Assembly: GCA_002367355.1 (NCBI GenBank)
Contig: DFBQ01000053.1
Span: forward strand, 1-12,574
DNA length: 12,574 nucleotides
Direction of reading: 5' to 3'
Origin: Deltaproteobacteria bacterium UBA3076
GTDB taxonomy: Bacteria; Desulfobacterota; Dissulfuribacteria; Dissulfuribacterales; UBA3076
Below are positions 1 to 8,106 of the stretch, in pieces (the first letter of the stretch is position 1; the number at the start of each line of letters is the position of its first letter). The notes beneath the pieces are model-generated. The model made no database searches. It was not told where the DNA came from and worked only from the letters and a program-made list of their open reading frames with translations. Both the position numbers and the translations under genes were made by a program.

Positions 1-50
1 GGCCGCACTGAACGGTTACCTTTTAAGATAGCTGGAATAAGGAGGATTCC

Positions 51-1133
51 ATGGTTGCTGCCAGGCAAAGATACGCTTTTGAGCCAGATTATGCCATTCC
101 TCCCGGTGAAACCCTGCGGGAAGTGATGGAATCGCTTGGTATGAGCCAAAAAGAACTGGCCAAGCGCACTGATCTTACCGTGCAGTCTTTAAACCGCATT
201 TTCAAGGGGGCGCAGCCCATAACCTATGAAACCGCCAATCGCATAGAACTTGCCACCGGTGTGCCGGCGACCATGTGGAACAATCTCGAGGCACTATACC
301 GCGAGCAGCTTGCTAAAATTCATGAGCGCGAGCGATTGGAGGCAGATCTACCGTGGCTAAAAGAGATTCCAACAGCGGAATTGGTCCAGCGCGGCATATT
401 ACCCCAAATAAAGGACAAGGTCCTGTTACTACGTGAGATTCTGAAGTTTTATGGTGTCAGTAGTGTGGATGCATGGCAACAAATATGGGAAGCGCCAGCC
501 GTGGCCGCCCGTCGTTCTCCGTGTTTTGAGTCCAAGCCGGGACCTGCTTCGGCATGGATAAGACAGGGTGAATTGCAGACTCGTGAAATAGACTGCCAGC
601 CTTTTGATAGAACCCGTTTTAAAGTGGCACTGAAGCATATTCGCAATTTGACACGTGAGCCTGCTCAGGTATTCGAACCAGAGCTGAAGCGGCTCTGTGC
701 AGAATCCGGTGTAGCCATTGCCCTGGTCAAGGAGATGAAAAAGGTCCCCTGGAGTGGAGCGACCAAGTGGTTGACCCCGCATAAGGCTATGATCCTTCTT
801 TGTTTGCGAGGAAAGGGTGAAGACAAGTTCTGGTTCTCTTTCTTTCACGAAGCCGGTCATGTTTTGAATGATAGTAAAAAGGATCTACTGATCAACGACG
901 GCAGCCAGGACGATCCGCGAGAAAAAAGCGCCAACGATTTTGCCTCTGAATATCTAATCCCCTCAAAATATGACGATGTCATCCGCCAGATTCGCTCCAA
1001 GCCCGAAATTGTCCGCTGGGCAGATCAACTCGGCATAGCGCCGGGCATCGTTGCCGGGCGCTACCAATTCCTTACGAAAAACTGGAGTTATTACAAAGAC
1101 CTGGTCAGGACCCTTGCCTGGACTGAAGTATGA
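51..1133 (+). CDS. XRE/HigA-type regulator fused to M78 (ImmA/IrrE-like) metallopeptidase
   Basis: Cytoplasmic DNA-binding regulator of 360 residues with a C-terminal zinc peptidase domain. Residues about 17-73 form a HigA-like helix-turn-helix (MSQKELAKRTDLTVQSLNRI, then ITYETANRIELATGVP). The M78 domain carries the zinc motif HEAGH at 266-270, inside FWFSFFHEAGHVLND, followed by the family block EKSANDFASEYLIP at 291-304, which should supply the third ligand. Length fits complete members of this fusion family. The start is supported by the Shine-Dalgarno AAGGAGG at 39-45. The stop overlaps the next start as ATGA, so it is probably translated together with the helicase. In related proteins the peptidase clears a repressor in response to a stress signal. 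Here a role as regulator or antitoxin of the downstream operon is inference. No HigB toxin is visible upstream, but only 50 bases are available. Confidence 0.9.
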   Translation: MVAARQRYAFEPDYAIPPGETLREVMESLGMSQKELAKRTDLTVQSLNRIFKGAQPITYETANRIELATGVPATMWNNLEALYREQLAKIHERERLEADLPWLKEIPTAELVQRGILPQIKDKVLLLREILKFYGVSSVDAWQQIWEAPAVAARRSPCFESKPGPASAWIRQGELQTREIDCQPFDRTRFKVALKHIRNLTREPAQVFEPELKRLCAESGVAIALVKEMKKVPWSGATKWLTPHKAMILLCLRGKGEDKFWFSFFHEAGHVLNDSKKDLLINDGSQDDPREKSANDFASEYLIPSKYDDVIRQIRSKPEIVRWADQLGIAPGIVAGRYQFLTKNWSYYKDLVRTLAWTEV

Positions 1134-2755
1134 GTGCGCAAGCATCAAATCCAGCAGTTACAACCATGGACACAGACACCAAATCCAGCTTAAAAGCATC
1201 CGGTATCCGGGACAACCACCATCGTGGAACGATAGGTGATTTTCTCAAAGAGAAAATCCTCCAAGGCTCAGATCTCTCATTCGTCTCCGCTTATTTTACG
1301 ATTTACGCTTATGCTGCCCTGAAGGAACAACTCGACCAGATCAATCATCTTCGGTTCCTGTTCGGAGAACCACAATTCATTCAATCACTTGACCCTGACA
1401 AAACAGAGAAAAAGGCCTTCAGGATTGAGGACGACGCCCTTTTGCTATCCAACCGCCTTGAGCAGAAACGAGTGGCTAAGGAATGTTCAGATTGGTTGAA
1501 GAGTAAAGTCGATGTCAGATCGATTATCAAGCCGGGCTTCCTCCACGGCAAGATGTACCACATGGACAACAACGGCGCTCAAGAAGCCATTGTAGGAAGC
1601 TCGAACTTTACTGTACACGGCCTTGGTCTGGGCGCTACAGGCAACAATATCGAGCTTAATCTGGAAGTTGATAGCACCAGAGATCGAAAAGACCTGAAGA
1701 AGTGGTTCGACGAAGTCTGGAACGACAACACACTTGTTGAGGATGTCAAAACGGATGTCCTGGACTATCTCGCACAGCTATATGAGAATCACTCGCCGGA
1801 GTTCATTTACTTCAAGACACTCTTCCACATCTTTGAGGATTACTTGTCGGAGGCGGAACGTGGAGGCCTCCTCGACGAGAAGACCGGCTTCTTCGAATCC
1901 GACGTGTGGGACATGCTTTATGAATTCCAAAAGGACGGTGTAAAGGGCGCGATCAACAAGATCTTGAAGCATCACGGCTGCATCATCGCAGACAGTGTCG
2001 GCCTGGGGAAAACTTTCGAGGCGTTGGCGGTCATCAAGTACTTTGAACTTCTCAACGGTCGCGTACTCGTTCTCTGCCCAAAAAAGCTGGAGCATAACTG
2101 GAAGGTTTACCGCGACAACGATACACGCAATCCTCTCATCAGGGATCGGTTTGCGTTCACTGTGCTGGCTCATACCGATTTGGGGCGAGATGCTTACGAA
2201 ACTCACAATTGGGGCAATTATGATCTCGTGGTTATTGATGAGTCTCACAACTTCCGCAACAACGCCCGGGGCAAAGTTCAGGAGGATGGGCCTCGAAAGA
2301 TCACGCGCTACGAATTCCTGATGAATAAGGTCCTGCAGGAGGGCGTGGATACCAAGGTGCTGCTGCTCTCGGCAACCCCGGTGAATAACAGCCTCAAGGA
2401 TTTACGAAACCAGTTTCTGCTGATCACACAAGATCAGGACCGGGCCTTCCACGAGTCGCTTGGCATCTACAGCATTGCCCAGGCGATGAAGAATGCGCAG
2501 ACCCACTTCACCCAATGGGCGGACCCGAAGAAGAACCCGGTGCGGATCATCCAGCGCTTCGGCAGAATCGATCGCCTGGGGAGCACCAACAACCAGATTC
2601 AGCTCGTCAACTTCTGGCCCACTGATGACCTGAACAAGTACATCAATCTCAAGGACCGCGCGAAGCGCGTATGGCGATGGTGGATCTTGCTGCCAGCGGC
2701 GCCGACAACTTGCTCGATCCCGATCAACTCGAAGCTCTGGTTGCTGAAGAACTGA
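1130..2755 (+). pseudogene. PLD-nuclease/SNF2-type helicase, N-terminal part; second lobe deleted and frameshifted
   Basis: N-terminal part of a DNA helicase-nuclease of the kind found in restriction-like defence operons. A PLD (HKD) nuclease motif occupies residues 139-160 (HGKMYHMD, then GSSNF). Helicase lobe 1 is intact: Walker A ADSVGLGKT at 287-295, Walker B DESH at 370-373, motif III SATP at 414-417. At residue 468/469 the sequence jumps from THFTQWADPKK directly to NPVRIIQRFGRIDR, which is motif VI of lobe 2. The rest of lobe 2 with motifs IV and V, probably 300-400 residues judging by full-length relatives, is missing, in frame. Translation then leaves frame near base 2660, so residues after about 511 are nonsense. 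The start at 1130 overlaps the preceding stop as ATGA; an alternative ATG lies at 1166. ATP-driven translocation should be lost. Confidence 0.85.
1155..1179 (+). repeat. Direct repeat copy 1, around a candidate helicase start
   Basis: CAGTTACAACCATG, one variable base, then ACACAGACAC. It matches 4053-4077 at 24 of 25 positions. The ATG inside it (1166) is a possible alternative start of the helicase, giving MDTDTKSS, so both copies span a start codon. Confidence 0.75.
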
Positions 2756-3426
2756 CCTATCGTGAGAAGCAGCTCATCCGGCTCAGAGACGAGGTGATCG
2801 ATCTGGAGGAGATGGACGACAACGTCTCACTCAGTGAATTCACGCTCGACGATTTCCGGGTTGAGCTCATGAATTTTCTGGCCGGCAACCGAAAACAACT
2901 GGAAGAAGCCCCGCTGGGCCTCTATGCCGTGACACCGACGCTTGACGGAATAAAGAACGCAATATTGTTTGATAAGAACTGGCACAAGATCGTGAAGCCC
3001 GGTGTGATCTTCTGCTTGCGGCACAAGAACCCACCGCAGGAGAAACGATCCTCCAACGTTAATCCGTTGGGGCGGTATTACCTGCTCTATATCCGCGATG
3101 ATGGCACCGTCCGCTTCACCTTTACTCAAGCAAAGAATGTCCTCTCCATGTTCCGGAAGCTCGGTGTCGGGAGGGCCGCACCGTATCAGGCGCTCTGCGA
3201 CCTGTTTGACCGGGGGACGGAAAACGGCGCGAAGATGGAGAAGTACAGCGATTTGTTGGCCAAGGCTATCAACGCAATCGTCCACACGTTCCAAAAACGC
3301 ACCGCTGCCGGGCTGCAATTCGGCCGGGATTTTGTGATCCCCGACAAGCAGGAGCAGGCCACTGATGCCTCAGATTTCGAACTCATCACCTGGCTTGTCA
3401 TCAAATCAGGGGAAACTGATGGCTGA
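2661..3426 (+). pseudogene. C-terminal part of the same PLD/SNF2 helicase, displaced by a one-base frameshift
   Basis: This frame continues the helicase after the frameshift. Restoring one base in AAGGACCGCGCGAAGCGCG around 2660 would read KDRVEARMAMVDLAASG, the expected join in this family. A segment rich in acidic residues and probably helical follows (LVAEELTYREKQLIRLRDEVIDL in outline), then the C-terminal accessory domain ending ELITWLVIKSGETDG. An internal ATG at 2671 could give a separate 251-residue product, but no ribosome-binding site is visible before it. This part alone holds no catalytic motif. Its stop overlaps the start of the next gene by eight bases, the normal arrangement in such operons, so the 3' end is authentic. 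Confidence 0.8.
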
Positions 3427-4024
3427 TCTCAAAGCACTAATAAAACAAGGTGAAGGCATCTCCGTTATGAATGCTTTTCCTGCCAAGCTGATCATTGAAC
3501 GCGGCCAAGTGCGTACTGAGAACAGCAACATACCACATGGCTTTGGCACGTTGAACCCGGCCACTTTCACTCCATTCCCTAAGAACCCGGTTATCGCTGC
3601 ATTTTTTCGGGAAATCCATCGGGCCGACGAGTTAGGTTCGGGAATGCGGAACATGATGAAATACGGCAAAGCCTATGGCGGCGAAGACCCTGAGATGATT
3701 GAGGGAGATGTGTTCCGCACCATCGTCAAGTATCCCGATTCCGCCGTATATGAAGAGGATTCAGCCGCAAATAGGGGAGTCACCCCCGAAGTCACCCCCG
3801 AAGTTGGAAAAATGCTTGCAGTGATCCAGGGAGAAATGAGTCGTGCGGAAATCCAACAAAAATTGGGGCTGACCGATGAAAAACATTTTCGGGAGCACTA
3901 CCAGCAACCAGCGGTTGCCATGGAATTGATCGAAATGACAATCCCAGATAAGCCCCGGAGCAGCAAGCAGAAATACCGGCTGACCAACGCCGGGAAACGG
4001 TTACTGGAGTCTATGCAGGAATAA
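3419..4024 (+). pseudogene. AlbA_2 (Schlafen-type)/GHKL ATP-binding protein with the middle deleted
   Basis: A 201-residue remnant of a protein that normally has about 450-550 residues and is often labelled RecG-like transcriptional regulator. It keeps about 15 N-terminal residues (MADLKALIKQGEGIS), the usual opening of the AlbA_2 domain, then jumps at roughly 3461-3470 to MNAFPAKLIIERGQV, which lies downstream of the GHKL N-box. The AlbA_2 core and the ATP-binding N-box are absent. Retained are the late GHKL block FREIHRADELGSGMRN, a VTPEVTPEV linker and a C-terminal winged-helix-like region (SRAEIQQKLGLTDEKHFREHY). The deletion is in frame, so a stable fragment could be made. AGGGGAA just before the ATG supports the start at 3419, overlapping the helicase stop. 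Nuclease/RNA-binding and ATPase functions should be lost. Confidence 0.8.
3779..3802 (+). repeat. Tandem 12-bp repeat encoding VTPE-VTPE linker
   Basis: Two perfect copies of GTCACCCCCGAA, with a partial third (GTT), encode VTPEVTPEV between the GHKL remnant and the winged helix. Short VTxE repeats at this place are usual in AlbA_2/GHKL proteins. The unit is a multiple of three, so copy-number change keeps the frame. Confidence 0.8.
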
Positions 4025-4037
4025 GGCAGGATAAGAA

Positions 4038-4067
4038 ATGGAACTGAAAACACAGTTACAACCATGA
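4038..4067 (+). promoter_or_regulatory. Nine-codon leader ORF overlapping the methyltransferase start
   Basis: ATG at 4038 with Shine-Dalgarno AGGA (4028-4031) opens MELKTQLQP and stops in an ATGA overlap with the methyltransferase ATG at 4064. The methyltransferase itself has no good ribosome-binding site, so coupling through this leader is plausible. Alternatively, it is chance or the scar of an earlier gene end. Confidence 0.4.
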
Positions 4068-4077
4068 ACACAGACAC
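4053..4077 (+). repeat. Direct repeat copy 2, around the methyltransferase start
   Basis: Second copy of the 25-bp element at 1155-1179, with one mismatch directly after the ATG. Here the ATG (4064) starts the methyltransferase as MNTDTRKQ. The two copies are 2.9 kb apart in the same operon and could support recombination between the two genes. Confidence 0.75.
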
Positions 4078-4459
4078 AAGAAAACAAATCGAAACAGCGC
4101 TCCAGGCCTTCTCCGGTGCCGACCTACGCGCCGCGTCCATTGGTCTGCTCAATACCCTCGGTTACCAGAGTGAGAAGACCCTCGATCTCGACAGTACACC
4201 TGATGCCTTTCTTGCCGAGTTCGACAAACGTGACCGGAAATTCCGCAAAGACAAGGCCCTGTTCGACCGCTGGAAGTCGGTCGAATTCCTGTTTCAGATT
4301 ACGGATGACGAGGTGCGCAATACCGGTGCGCAGGGTACGCTTTTTGATTCCGGTTATGATCACGGAAACTACCAGTCCTATCTGTTCTTCGCCCTTGACC
4401 TGAATGAAGAAGAACCATTACACGCGCACCCAGCTCGCAGACATCACGCGAGAGATTAA
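4064..4459 (+). pseudogene. N-terminal fragment of Eco57I-type DNA methyltransferase, before a frameshift
   Basis: About 115 genuine residues (MNTDTRKQIETALQAF through LFFALDLNEE) form the usual N-terminal segment of a large Eco57I-type methylase that normally runs to about 1,300 residues. The segment contains FDRWKSVEFLFQITDDEV. After about base 4398, at GAAGAAGAACC, the frame is lost and the last residues (LHAHPARRHHARD) are nonsense, while the next frame continues the family sequence with HYTRTQLADITREINLLFDM. The net change is +1 (or -2). The start is the 4064 ATG, overlapping the leader ORF as ATGA. An isolated fragment has no catalytic motif. Confidence 0.8.
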
Positions 4460-7400
4460 TCTGCTGTTCGATATGTCCGCCATGCTGCTCATACGGCAAG
4501 AAGACTCTCTCACTCTTGCGGTGATTGACCGACGTCTTCACCGGCGCGACGAGAGCCGTGATGTCCTTAAAAAAGTCAAATTGCTACGCGGTATGCAGTA
4601 CACGGAGCCACATGCAGCCCACGTGAGAATTCTCAGCGCTCTTGCATTACCGGAGATATTGAGGAAATTCAGATGCCGCAACTTCGCCGATATGCATGCC
4701 GCTTGGCGTCAAGTCCTGGATATCGAGGAGCTGAACAAGCAGTTCTACCGCCGAATTCAAGAATGGTTCTTCTGGGCCGCACAAGTGGTCCGTTTTCCGC
4801 ACGGGAGCATTGACGATGAAGATCTCCGCAATAGGACAGCGCTTATTCGCCTGCTCACACGTATCGTGTTCTGCTGGTTTGCGCGCGAGAAAGGCCTCGT
4901 TCATGATGACCTTTTTGACGCAAAGACCCCGGCTCGTGTGCTCAAACAGTTCGAGCCCGATTCGGAAACTGATGGCAGCTATTACCTGGCATTCCTTCAG
5001 AATCTCTTCTTCCCAACCCTCAGCGTACCCCTTGATCAGCGTGAATTCCGCAACGGACGCAGATATCACGGAGCCAACAAGCACTATATGAAGCACGAGT
5101 TCTTCCGGCATGAAGCCCTTTTCAAGGACTCGGACGATCTAGGCCGACTGTTCGCAGACATCCCATTCCTCAACGGCGGTTTGTTCGAATGTCTTGATAC
5201 AGGCACCCGCAAGAAGGACGAAGTTCGCGTTGATGGCTTTTCGGACGTGGTGGGAAACCAACCGATGGTTCCCAACATTTTATTCTTCGGACGAGAAGTC
5301 GAGGTCGACTTGAGCGAATCCTACGATTCATCCAAGAAGTCGGAAGTAAAGGTCGATGGGCTATTCCATATCCTCAATGCCTACAAGTTCACAGTTGCCG
5401 AAAACACACCCATTGAGGAAGAAATCGCACTTGACCCCGAGCTGCTTGGGAGAATCTTCGAGAATCTTTTAGCGGAGTACAATCCAGAGACAGCGAATAC
5501 TGCACGCAAGGAGACCGGCTCCTTCTATACCCCCCGGAGCATTGTGGACTACATGGTTGACAGCTCGCTCAAGACTTACTTGAAGCAGATATTGGCCGAA
5601 AAGCATAGCATGCCTGCGGAAGACGCCCATGTCGGACTTGATATTCTCTTCAGCTATACCGAGAAGGAGCATCCATTCACCGAATCTGAGAAACTCACCC
5701 TCGTTGATGCTATCCACGATATCAAGATACTCGATCCCGCTTGTGGGTCGGGAGCATTTCCCATGGGCATGCTGCAAAAGCTGGTCTATGTCCTCGAGAA
5801 ACTCGACCACGGACATGAACGATGGAAGCAGCGCATTATTGATGAAACACCTGCAGAAATGAGAGAAGAGACGCGGGAGCTTCTCAACCGCAGTTCCTCT
5901 GACCACAACTGGAAGCTTGGCCTTATTCAACGATGCATTTACGGCATCGACATCCAGCCCATCGCCGTCCAGATCGCGAAGCTTCGTTGCTTCATCGCGT
6001 TACTTGTCGATTTCGAGGTCGATGAGAAGAGGAAGAACAAGGGTGTTCCTGCACTCCCGAACCTCGACTTCAAGTTCGTGGCGGCTGATACGCTGGTCAA
6101 ACCGCCCGGCATCGAAAACTATGCGCAGAACCTTCTGGGGCTTACCGAGAGCGACCCTTTTTTTGGAAAATTTGCTGAGGCCACGGAATCCTACTTCTTC
6201 ATCCGTGATCCCGCGCTCAGGAGAAAACTCCGAGATCGAATTGAGGCGCTGATTAACAAGAAAATTTGCGAGAACGAAAATTCTTTGGCGGGACATCGCG
6301 GTGATTCGTACGCCAGTGAAGCGATCCGCAAGGCGATTTCCAATAAGAATAGGGCTGCAATTGAGCAGACTGAGCGCGAGATTTTGTTATGGAAAAGTTA
6401 CCGCAATATCTTCGCTTTTCACAATCAGCACGTGCGTTTCTTCGATACGCGCTATTTCTTCCCCGAGGCCAACGAGGGTTTCGACATCGTGATAGGCAAC
6501 CCGCCATATATCCAGATCCAAAAATTTCCCAAGGAGAAAAAGGACGAGTGGCAGGCACAGGGGTATATAACCTACGCCGCCACCGCCGACATTTACTGTC
6601 TTTTCTATGAACGTGGTGCCCAGCTTCTCAGAACCGGCGGACATCTATGCTACATCACGTCCAACAACTGGATGCGTGCCAATTATGGCTCCAAACTTCG
6701 AAAATTTCTATCAACAGAGGTGGATCCTGTTGCCGTACTTGATTTCGGAATGGGATTGAATTTTAATGCTGCAGCGGCACTGACCAACACATTGCTTTTT
6801 TCGAAGCAGAAAAATAGTCATCGAACTTGCTGCTGTTACGCTGCTGATTCTCAGGCTGCCATGGCCGACCCCGAAAACTATTTCCAGGAAAACGCTGTAC
6901 ACATGCCGGAGTTGAACGAAAATTCGTGGGTCGTCGTCACCCCTGAACGCTATCGCATCAAGAAAGCCGTCGAGGTGCAAGGTGTTCCCCTTGAAGAATG
7001 GGATTTGAATATTAACTATGGAATCAAGACCGGCCTCAATGAGGCATTCTATCTTACGCAGGAACAGCGAGATGAACTCATTGCCAAAGAGCCACAGGCC
7101 GAAGAGATTATTGTGCCGCTTTTGCGCGGACGTTACGTTGGCCGCTACAAAACAGATTGGGATCAGACGTGGATGTTTTTTATTCCATGGCATTTCCCAA
7201 TTCAGGGTGACCCGTCAATCGTTGGATGCTCTTCTAAGGCTGAAGCCCAGTTTAAGGCAAAATATCCAATAGTTTACGGACATTTGAATGGGCATAAGTC
7301 TAAACTCGCGAAACGAAACAAGGCAGAAACAGGCATTCGGTATGAGTGGTATGCTTTGCAACGTTGGGCTGCAAGTTATTGGCAAGAATTCCGCAAGCCA

Positions 7401-8018
7401 AAGATCATCTATCCCAACATGACCAAATACCTGCCATTTTACTACGATGATCAGGATCAGTTTTTTGGAAACCAAAAGTGTTTCATTATTACTAGCGATA
7501 ATGAGTCGTTGCCGTATCTGATAGCCGTATTGAACTCTTCCCTGTTCCGCTGCTGTTTCCGCAATAACTTCCCGGAGTTGTTAGGTAACACCTACGAGCT
7601 AAGTAAAGTGTTCTTCCATAAAATCCCCATCAAGAAATCCGATGTAACGACAGTCTCCCTATTTGAAACATTGGTGGATTACATCCAGTTTGCAAAAGTC
7701 TACGCCAAGAAAACCACATCGAACGGCACGCCCCCCACCGTCATTGCCGCATTTCTGGAAGAATTGATCGACGCTTGTGTGATGGAAGTCTATTTTGCTG
7801 ACCACATGACGGAGAAGAAGCTATCTGTTATTGCCAAAGTGTGCCAAGCGATCAAACCATTCCCAAGAACCGCCTCGGACAGCGCCAAGTGGCAGCAAAT
7901 CCAATCCTTCTATGAGACAGTCAACGCTCCGAAACACCCGATCCGCAACCGTATTATGCGGATTCCGATTGATAGCCCCGATATGCTGCGGGTGATCAAG
8001 GAAGAAGGGAAAGTCTGA
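4404..8018 (+). CDS. Eco57I-type (type IIG/BREX-like) DNA adenine methyltransferase, main part
   Basis: A 1,204-residue open frame holding nearly all of a large N6-adenine DNA methyltransferase of restriction/defence systems. SAM-binding motif I is ILDPACGSGAFPMGML (442-457), preceded by RKETGSFYTPRSIVDYMV (368-385), the usual entry to the methylase fold. Catalytic motif IV is IVIGNPPYIQIQ (695-706). Residues about 860-1080 (NYGIKTGLNEAF, VPLLRGRYVGRY, KIIYPNMTKY) form the target-recognition region of Eco57I/TaqI-type enzymes. A helical C-terminal segment ends RVIKEEGKV. No convincing nuclease motif was seen, so cleavage may have come from the neighbouring PLD-helicase. The first codons of this frame are the tail of a frameshifted N-terminus; ATG 4404 has no clear ribosome-binding site. 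All methylase motifs remain, so residual activity is possible if the frameshift is suppressed or an artefact. Confidence 0.88.
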   Translation: MKKNHYTRTQLADITREINLLFDMSAMLLIRQEDSLTLAVIDRRLHRRDESRDVLKKVKLLRGMQYTEPHAAHVRILSALALPEILRKFRCRNFADMHAAWRQVLDIEELNKQFYRRIQEWFFWAAQVVRFPHGSIDDEDLRNRTALIRLLTRIVFCWFAREKGLVHDDLFDAKTPARVLKQFEPDSETDGSYYLAFLQNLFFPTLSVPLDQREFRNGRRYHGANKHYMKHEFFRHEALFKDSDDLGRLFADIPFLNGGLFECLDTGTRKKDEVRVDGFSDVVGNQPMVPNILFFGREVEVDLSESYDSSKKSEVKVDGLFHILNAYKFTVAENTPIEEEIALDPELLGRIFENLLAEYNPETANTARKETGSFYTPRSIVDYMVDSSLKTYLKQILAEKHSMPAEDAHVGLDILFSYTEKEHPFTESEKLTLVDAIHDIKILDPACGSGAFPMGMLQKLVYVLEKLDHGHERWKQRIIDETPAEMREETRELLNRSSSDHNWKLGLIQRCIYGIDIQPIAVQIAKLRCFIALLVDFEVDEKRKNKGVPALPNLDFKFVAADTLVKPPGIENYAQNLLGLTESDPFFGKFAEATESYFFIRDPALRRKLRDRIEALINKKICENENSLAGHRGDSYASEAIRKAISNKNRAAIEQTEREILLWKSYRNIFAFHNQHVRFFDTRYFFPEANEGFDIVIGNPPYIQIQKFPKEKKDEWQAQGYITYAATADIYCLFYERGAQLLRTGGHLCYITSNNWMRANYGSKLRKFLSTEVDPVAVLDFGMGLNFNAAAALTNTLLFSKQKNSHRTCCCYAADSQAAMADPENYFQENAVHMPELNENSWVVVTPERYRIKKAVEVQGVPLEEWDLNINYGIKTGLNEAFYLTQEQRDELIAKEPQAEEIIVPLLRGRYVGRYKTDWDQTWMFFIPWHFPIQGDPSIVGCSSKAEAQFKAKYPIVYGHLNGHKSKLAKRNKAETGIRYEWYALQRWAASYWQEFRKPKIIYPNMTKYLPFYYDDQDQFFGNQKCFIITSDNESLPYLIAVLNSSLFRCCFRNNFPELLGNTYELSKVFFHKIPIKKSDVTTVSLFETLVDYIQFAKVYAKKTTSNGTPPTVIAAFLEELIDACVMEVYFADHMTEKKLSVIAKVCQAIKPFPRTASDSAKWQQIQSFYETVNAPKHPIRNRIMRIPIDSPDMLRVIKEEGKV

Positions 8019-8022
8019 GGTA

Positions 8023-8106
8023 AAACGCATCTACTCCATTGACCTTAAGCACTTCAAGGCATTTCGGAACACACCATCTATTGATCTGGGCTGGGAGGCG
8101 GCATAA
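8023..8106 (+). pseudogene. N-terminal stub of an AAA/SMC-like ATPase
   Basis: Five bases after the methyltransferase stop a frame reads KRIYSIDLKHFKAFRNTPSI, then DLG, a typical opening of AAA/SMC-type ATPases (IxxFKxFR before the P-loop). It ends in WEAA and a stop before any Walker A motif. No start codon remains in frame: GTA stands where ATG or GTG would be expected, after GAGG. The stop overlaps the next ATG as TAATG, and the GGGAGG of the next gene lies in its tail, so the tail is probably the genuine end of a gene whose body was deleted. Confidence 0.55.

Noticed and set aside
2..31. Possible tail of an upstream gene (AALNGYLLR, stop)
   Set aside because: Nine codons cut by the window edge; not matched to HigB or any other family.
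429..860. 143-codon ORF on the - strand
   Set aside because: Antisense shadow of the XRE-M78 gene, without family features or a ribosome-binding site.
51..1133. HigBA toxin-antitoxin pair
   Set aside because: The HTH is HigA-like, but no toxin is visible, and M78 fusion and operon context favour a regulator of the downstream genes.
1778..2248. 156-codon ORF on the - strand
   Set aside because: Lies opposite the conserved helicase lobe 1; the + strand carries Walker A and DESH motifs.
4398..4410. Programmed frameshift in the methyltransferase
   Set aside because: No heptameric slippery site followed by a stem-loop was seen; mutation or sequencing error is simpler.
4647..5111. 154-codon ORF on the - strand
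   Set aside because: Shadow of the methyltransferase coding frame.
6711..7193. 160-codon ORF on the - strand
   Set aside because: Opposite the methyltransferase target-recognition region; no supporting signal.
1130..8018. Classic DISARM or BREX assignment
   Set aside because: No DrmA, DrmB, PglZ, BrxC or Lon-like gene is present; only the helicase, PLD and methylase themes are shared.
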